7,754 bases of DNA from assembly GCA_030590185.1 (NCBI GenBank), contig JAUUZB010000142.1, positions 1 to 7,754 on the forward strand. Reading direction: 5' to 3'. This document shows, piece by piece, positions 6,338-7,754 of the stretch; the stretch's first letter is position 1, and every line of letters starts with the position of its first letter. Source of the DNA: Deltaproteobacteria bacterium (GTDB lineage Bacteria; Myxococcota; XYA12-FULL-58-9; JAUUZB01). A program made the translations under genes and the position numbers. The notes under the pieces are model-generated. The model saw only the letters and a program-made list of their open reading frames with translations, was not told the origin of the DNA and made no database searches.

Positions 6338-6532
6338 GGTGTGATTCGGACTCTCGGAGCTCCCGTCGATCCGGATAATCGGACATCCGCGGCGTGGCCG
6401 CAAGCGAGCGGACGGGCGAACAGGCGAGGGCCGGGTAACGTCAGGCCCGGGTTGCATTCGACCCTGGATGTCACGACCACCCCTCGCCACCCGAACGCTT
6501 CGAGCTAGAGCACGGCCCGTGCCCTCATCGTC
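6338..6532. other. Intergenic gap between lipoprotein and kinase genes
   Basis: These 195 bases hold the candidate promoter at 6375-6403 and a short GC-rich inverted repeat at 6510-6522 (GCACGG/CCGTGC around one base) just past the stop of the upstream lipoprotein gene. No T-run follows that repeat on the minus strand, so termination there is uncertain. The frame of the kinase is open back to 6490, but its predicted residues look like translated non-coding sequence. Confidence 0.45.
6375..6403 (-). promoter_or_regulatory. Possible sigma-70-like promoter of the kinase gene
   Basis: On the minus strand TTGCGG (6398-6403) and GATTAT (6375-6380) are separated by exactly 17 bases, about 38 bases before the ATG at 6337. 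The matches to consensus are weak (3/6 and 4/6), so this is only a candidate. If real, it rules out the longer kinase start at 6490. Confidence 0.3.
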
Positions 6533-7375
6533 TCATCGGGGCTCGAAGGTGAACGGATAGGCTACGCTGATCTCCTTCTGGATTTGAAACCCGAGGTTGA
6601 GCGACATGATCGCCACCTCGATGCAGGTCGCGAAGGCCAGGTCGGTCAGCGTCGACCTCTCCGGATCCAAACCCACCTTGGTGACGGTGCCATCGGGCAT
6701 GATCACGAACTCGACCACCGCCTTGCCCGCCAGGTTGGGATCAAGCTCGAGTTGCCGGTTGTAGCAGTGCTTGACCAGACCGATCTTGGATTGAATCAAT
6801 GCCTTGATCTGGGCCGAGGCGATGCGCACCGGCAGGTCGTACATGCTGCGAATGGCCGGCTCGATGGCCGCGACCAGAGCGTCCGGGTCGGTATGACGCT
6901 CGCTGATGCGGTTGACCACCCGCTTTTGTTTGGCGTCGAAGATCGCAATGTTCAAGGACAGCAGATCTCCGGCGCGACTCAGGGAGCCGAGCGCCACGTA
7001 GTCCGCCTCCACCTGGCCGGCGAGATCCCTGAGCTCGGTGGATTCCTCGACGCCGAGGGCGTCGCTGAGGGCTGCGTGTTGGGCGATGTTGGCGAGCTCC
7101 TGGTAGCCGGTGACGCCCGCCGGGAAGTGTCCAACCAGGGCGCCGGTCACGGCTGACTCGGCCATCTGGGCCAGGCCGACGTCCGCCTCGTCGACGCTGA
7201 ACTGCGCAACAAAGACGCGACCCCGGTGCTGGGCCAGGCTCGCATCGGCCGGGCCCGGCCAGGTCTCGGCCGCGGCCGGCTCCACCCCCGCGACGGCAGG
7301 GGGTGTAGCCGTCTCGCGTTCCGTGGCGCAGGCGACGAGCAGCAAGACTCCGAATGTGGCGGCGATGGTCTTCAT
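6533..7375 (-). CDS. Lipoprotein with TolB-N/FlgO-like domain and AgmX/PglI-like C-terminal domain
   Basis: This 280-residue protein starts with a lipoprotein signal (LLLVAC, Cys16 lipidated). After an Ala/Pro-rich linker, residues about 51-178 contain alternating strands and helices: GRVFVAQFSVDE, a helix, and then ADYVALGSLSRAGDLLSLNIAIFDAKQKRVV. This recalls the nucleotide-fold-like domains of FlgO, the TolB N-terminus and CsgG-type lipoproteins. Residues about 188-278 match the AgmX/PglI C-terminal pattern seen in many myxobacterial proteins: IKSKIGLVKHCYNRQLELDP-type helix with Cys204, GKAVVEFVIMPDGTV, Cys251, and a final YPFTF. The domain resembles TonB C-termini, and the two Cys are typical. 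A role in envelope machinery is likely, but the exact process is unknown. AGGAG at 7382-7386 fixes the ATG at 7375. The gene is 28 bases behind the upstream gene, probably in one operon. Confidence 0.8.
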   Translation of the reverse strand: MKTIAATFGVLLLVACATERETATPPAVAGVEPAAAETWPGPADASLAQHRGRVFVAQFSVDEADVGLAQMAESAVTGALVGHFPAGVTGYQELANIAQHAALSDALGVEESTELRDLAGQVEADYVALGSLSRAGDLLSLNIAIFDAKQKRVVNRISERHTDPDALVAAIEPAIRSMYDLPVRIASAQIKALIQSKIGLVKHCYNRQLELDPNLAGKAVVEFVIMPDGTVTKVGLDPERSTLTDLAFATCIEVAIMSLNLGFQIQKEISVAYPFTFEPR

Positions 7376-7381
7376 CGCGAT

Positions 7382-7386
7382 CTCCT
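7382..7386 (-). promoter_or_regulatory. Ribosome binding site of the AgmX/PglI-like lipoprotein gene
   Basis: AGGAG on the minus strand lies 6 bases before the ATG at 7375. It selects this start over an in-frame ATG at 7429, which would put 18 extra residues before the lipoprotein signal and overlap the upstream gene. Confidence 0.7.
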
Positions 7387-7403
7387 GAGTGATTTTTGTA
7401 TTG

Positions 7404-7754
7404 TTAGCGAGAGAGCGGCCGCCACACAAACAGCGGCTCGAGCCAGCGCAGCTCGAAGCCGATGAAGGTCAGCTCGCCACGCTCCACCCGGCGCTGGGCA
7501 TCACGCAGCCGCGGCCGGGCATCGGCGGGGACCAACTCGGCGAGCCGGGCAAAGCTGCGCGCCGGTGGCTGAGTCACCAATCCCAGGAGCTCCTCCCCCG
7601 GCACGCCGCCATACTCCTGGCTACGCATCAGGGCGAGCAAGCGGCCCGCGGCCCGGGGGTCGTCGGCGAGTCGGCCGAGGGCATCGCTGGCGTCGAAGTT
7701 CTGGAAGTAGATGCGCTCGAACAGCGGCTCCTCCTCGTGGGGACCGCGGGCGAG
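7404..7754 (-). CDS. Unrecognised protein, C-terminal 116 residues (start outside window)
   Basis: The frame is open from the window edge to the TAA at 7404-7406, so the true start lies beyond 7754; in-frame ATG or TTG codons inside are not needed as starts. The visible part is soluble-looking, with no membrane segment, and is rich in Leu, Arg, Glu and Ala. It contains EEEPLFERIYFQNFDASDAL, helical segments with ADDPRAAGRLLALMRSQEYGG and LRDAQRRVERGE, and a conspicuous aromatic tail (FELRWLEPLFVWRPLSR). I recognise no family. It is followed after 28 bases by the AgmX/PglI-like lipoprotein gene and is probably co-transcribed with it. Confidence 0.65.
   Translation of the reverse strand, partial: LARGPHEEEPLFERIYFQNFDASDALGRLADDPRAAGRLLALMRSQEYGGVPGEELLGLVTQPPARSFARLAELVPADARPRLRDAQRRVERGELTFIGFELRWLEPLFVWRPLSR

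Noticed and set aside
6338..6490. N-terminal extension of the kinase by 51 residues
   Set aside because: The residues are Arg/Pro-rich without a domain, and they precede a receiver whose usual start fits ATG 6337. The stretch also contains a candidate promoter. Not excluded, because neither start has a strong Shine-Dalgarno.
6510..6522. GCACGG/CCGTGC inverted repeat after the AgmX/PglI-like gene as a terminator
   Set aside because: The central loop would be only one base unless inner pairs open, and there is no T-run on the minus strand. It is described with the intergenic gap but not called a terminator.
1..7754. tRNA, rRNA, CRISPR array, insertion sequence or phage genes
   Set aside because: No regularly spaced repeats, transposase-like proteins, terminal inverted repeats or tRNA-like sequence were seen; coding density is ordinary throughout.

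Overview
The window is GC-rich and gene-dense, with no RNA gene, CRISPR array or mobile element that I can see. It looks like chromosomal DNA from a Myxococcota or related deltaproteobacterial lineage. The reasons are high GC at third codon positions, many secreted lipoproteins, a Gly/Thr low-complexity linker followed by a Cys-rich module of the kind common in myxobacterial surface proteins, an AgmX/PglI-type C-terminal domain, and a hybrid histidine kinase. This placement is an inference from style and not from a marker gene.

Layout: (1) <1-481, minus, 5' part of a membrane-anchored LysM-domain protein. (2) 482-623, divergent intergenic region. (3) 624-995, plus, small lipoprotein with a DUF6370-like Cys motif. 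It converges on (4) 1012-1959, minus, exported HEAT-repeat-like protein, whose ATG overlaps the stop codon of (5) 1956-4304, minus, a 782-residue lipoprotein whose C-terminal two thirds is a protein-arginine deiminase (PAD). (6) 4305-4423, intergenic gap with a strong inverted repeat. (7) 4424-6337, minus, soluble hybrid sensor kinase (receiver, degenerate receiver, NtrB-like HisKA/HATPase). (8) 6338-6532, intergenic gap with a possible promoter. (9) 6533-7375, minus, lipoprotein with an AgmX/PglI-like C-terminal domain. (10) 7404->7754, minus, the 3' part of an unrecognised gene probably co-transcribed with (9).

The most notable content is the PAD lipoprotein. All four residues of the eukaryotic PAD catalytic tetrad can be placed (Asp457, His584, Asp586, Cys763), together with the hallmark WTQD, SFGN, PLGR and HCGxN blocks and a Ca-binding-like segment at the start of the PAD middle domain. 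The vertebrate PAD N-terminal domain is absent. In its place are a lipobox, a Gly-rich linker and 24 cysteines within about 137 residues, which suggests a calcium-dependent citrullinating enzyme displayed outside the cytoplasm. It is translationally coupled to an exported helical-repeat protein, so the two may act together. The kinase directly upstream may control this pair, but the sequence only shows that they are neighbours.
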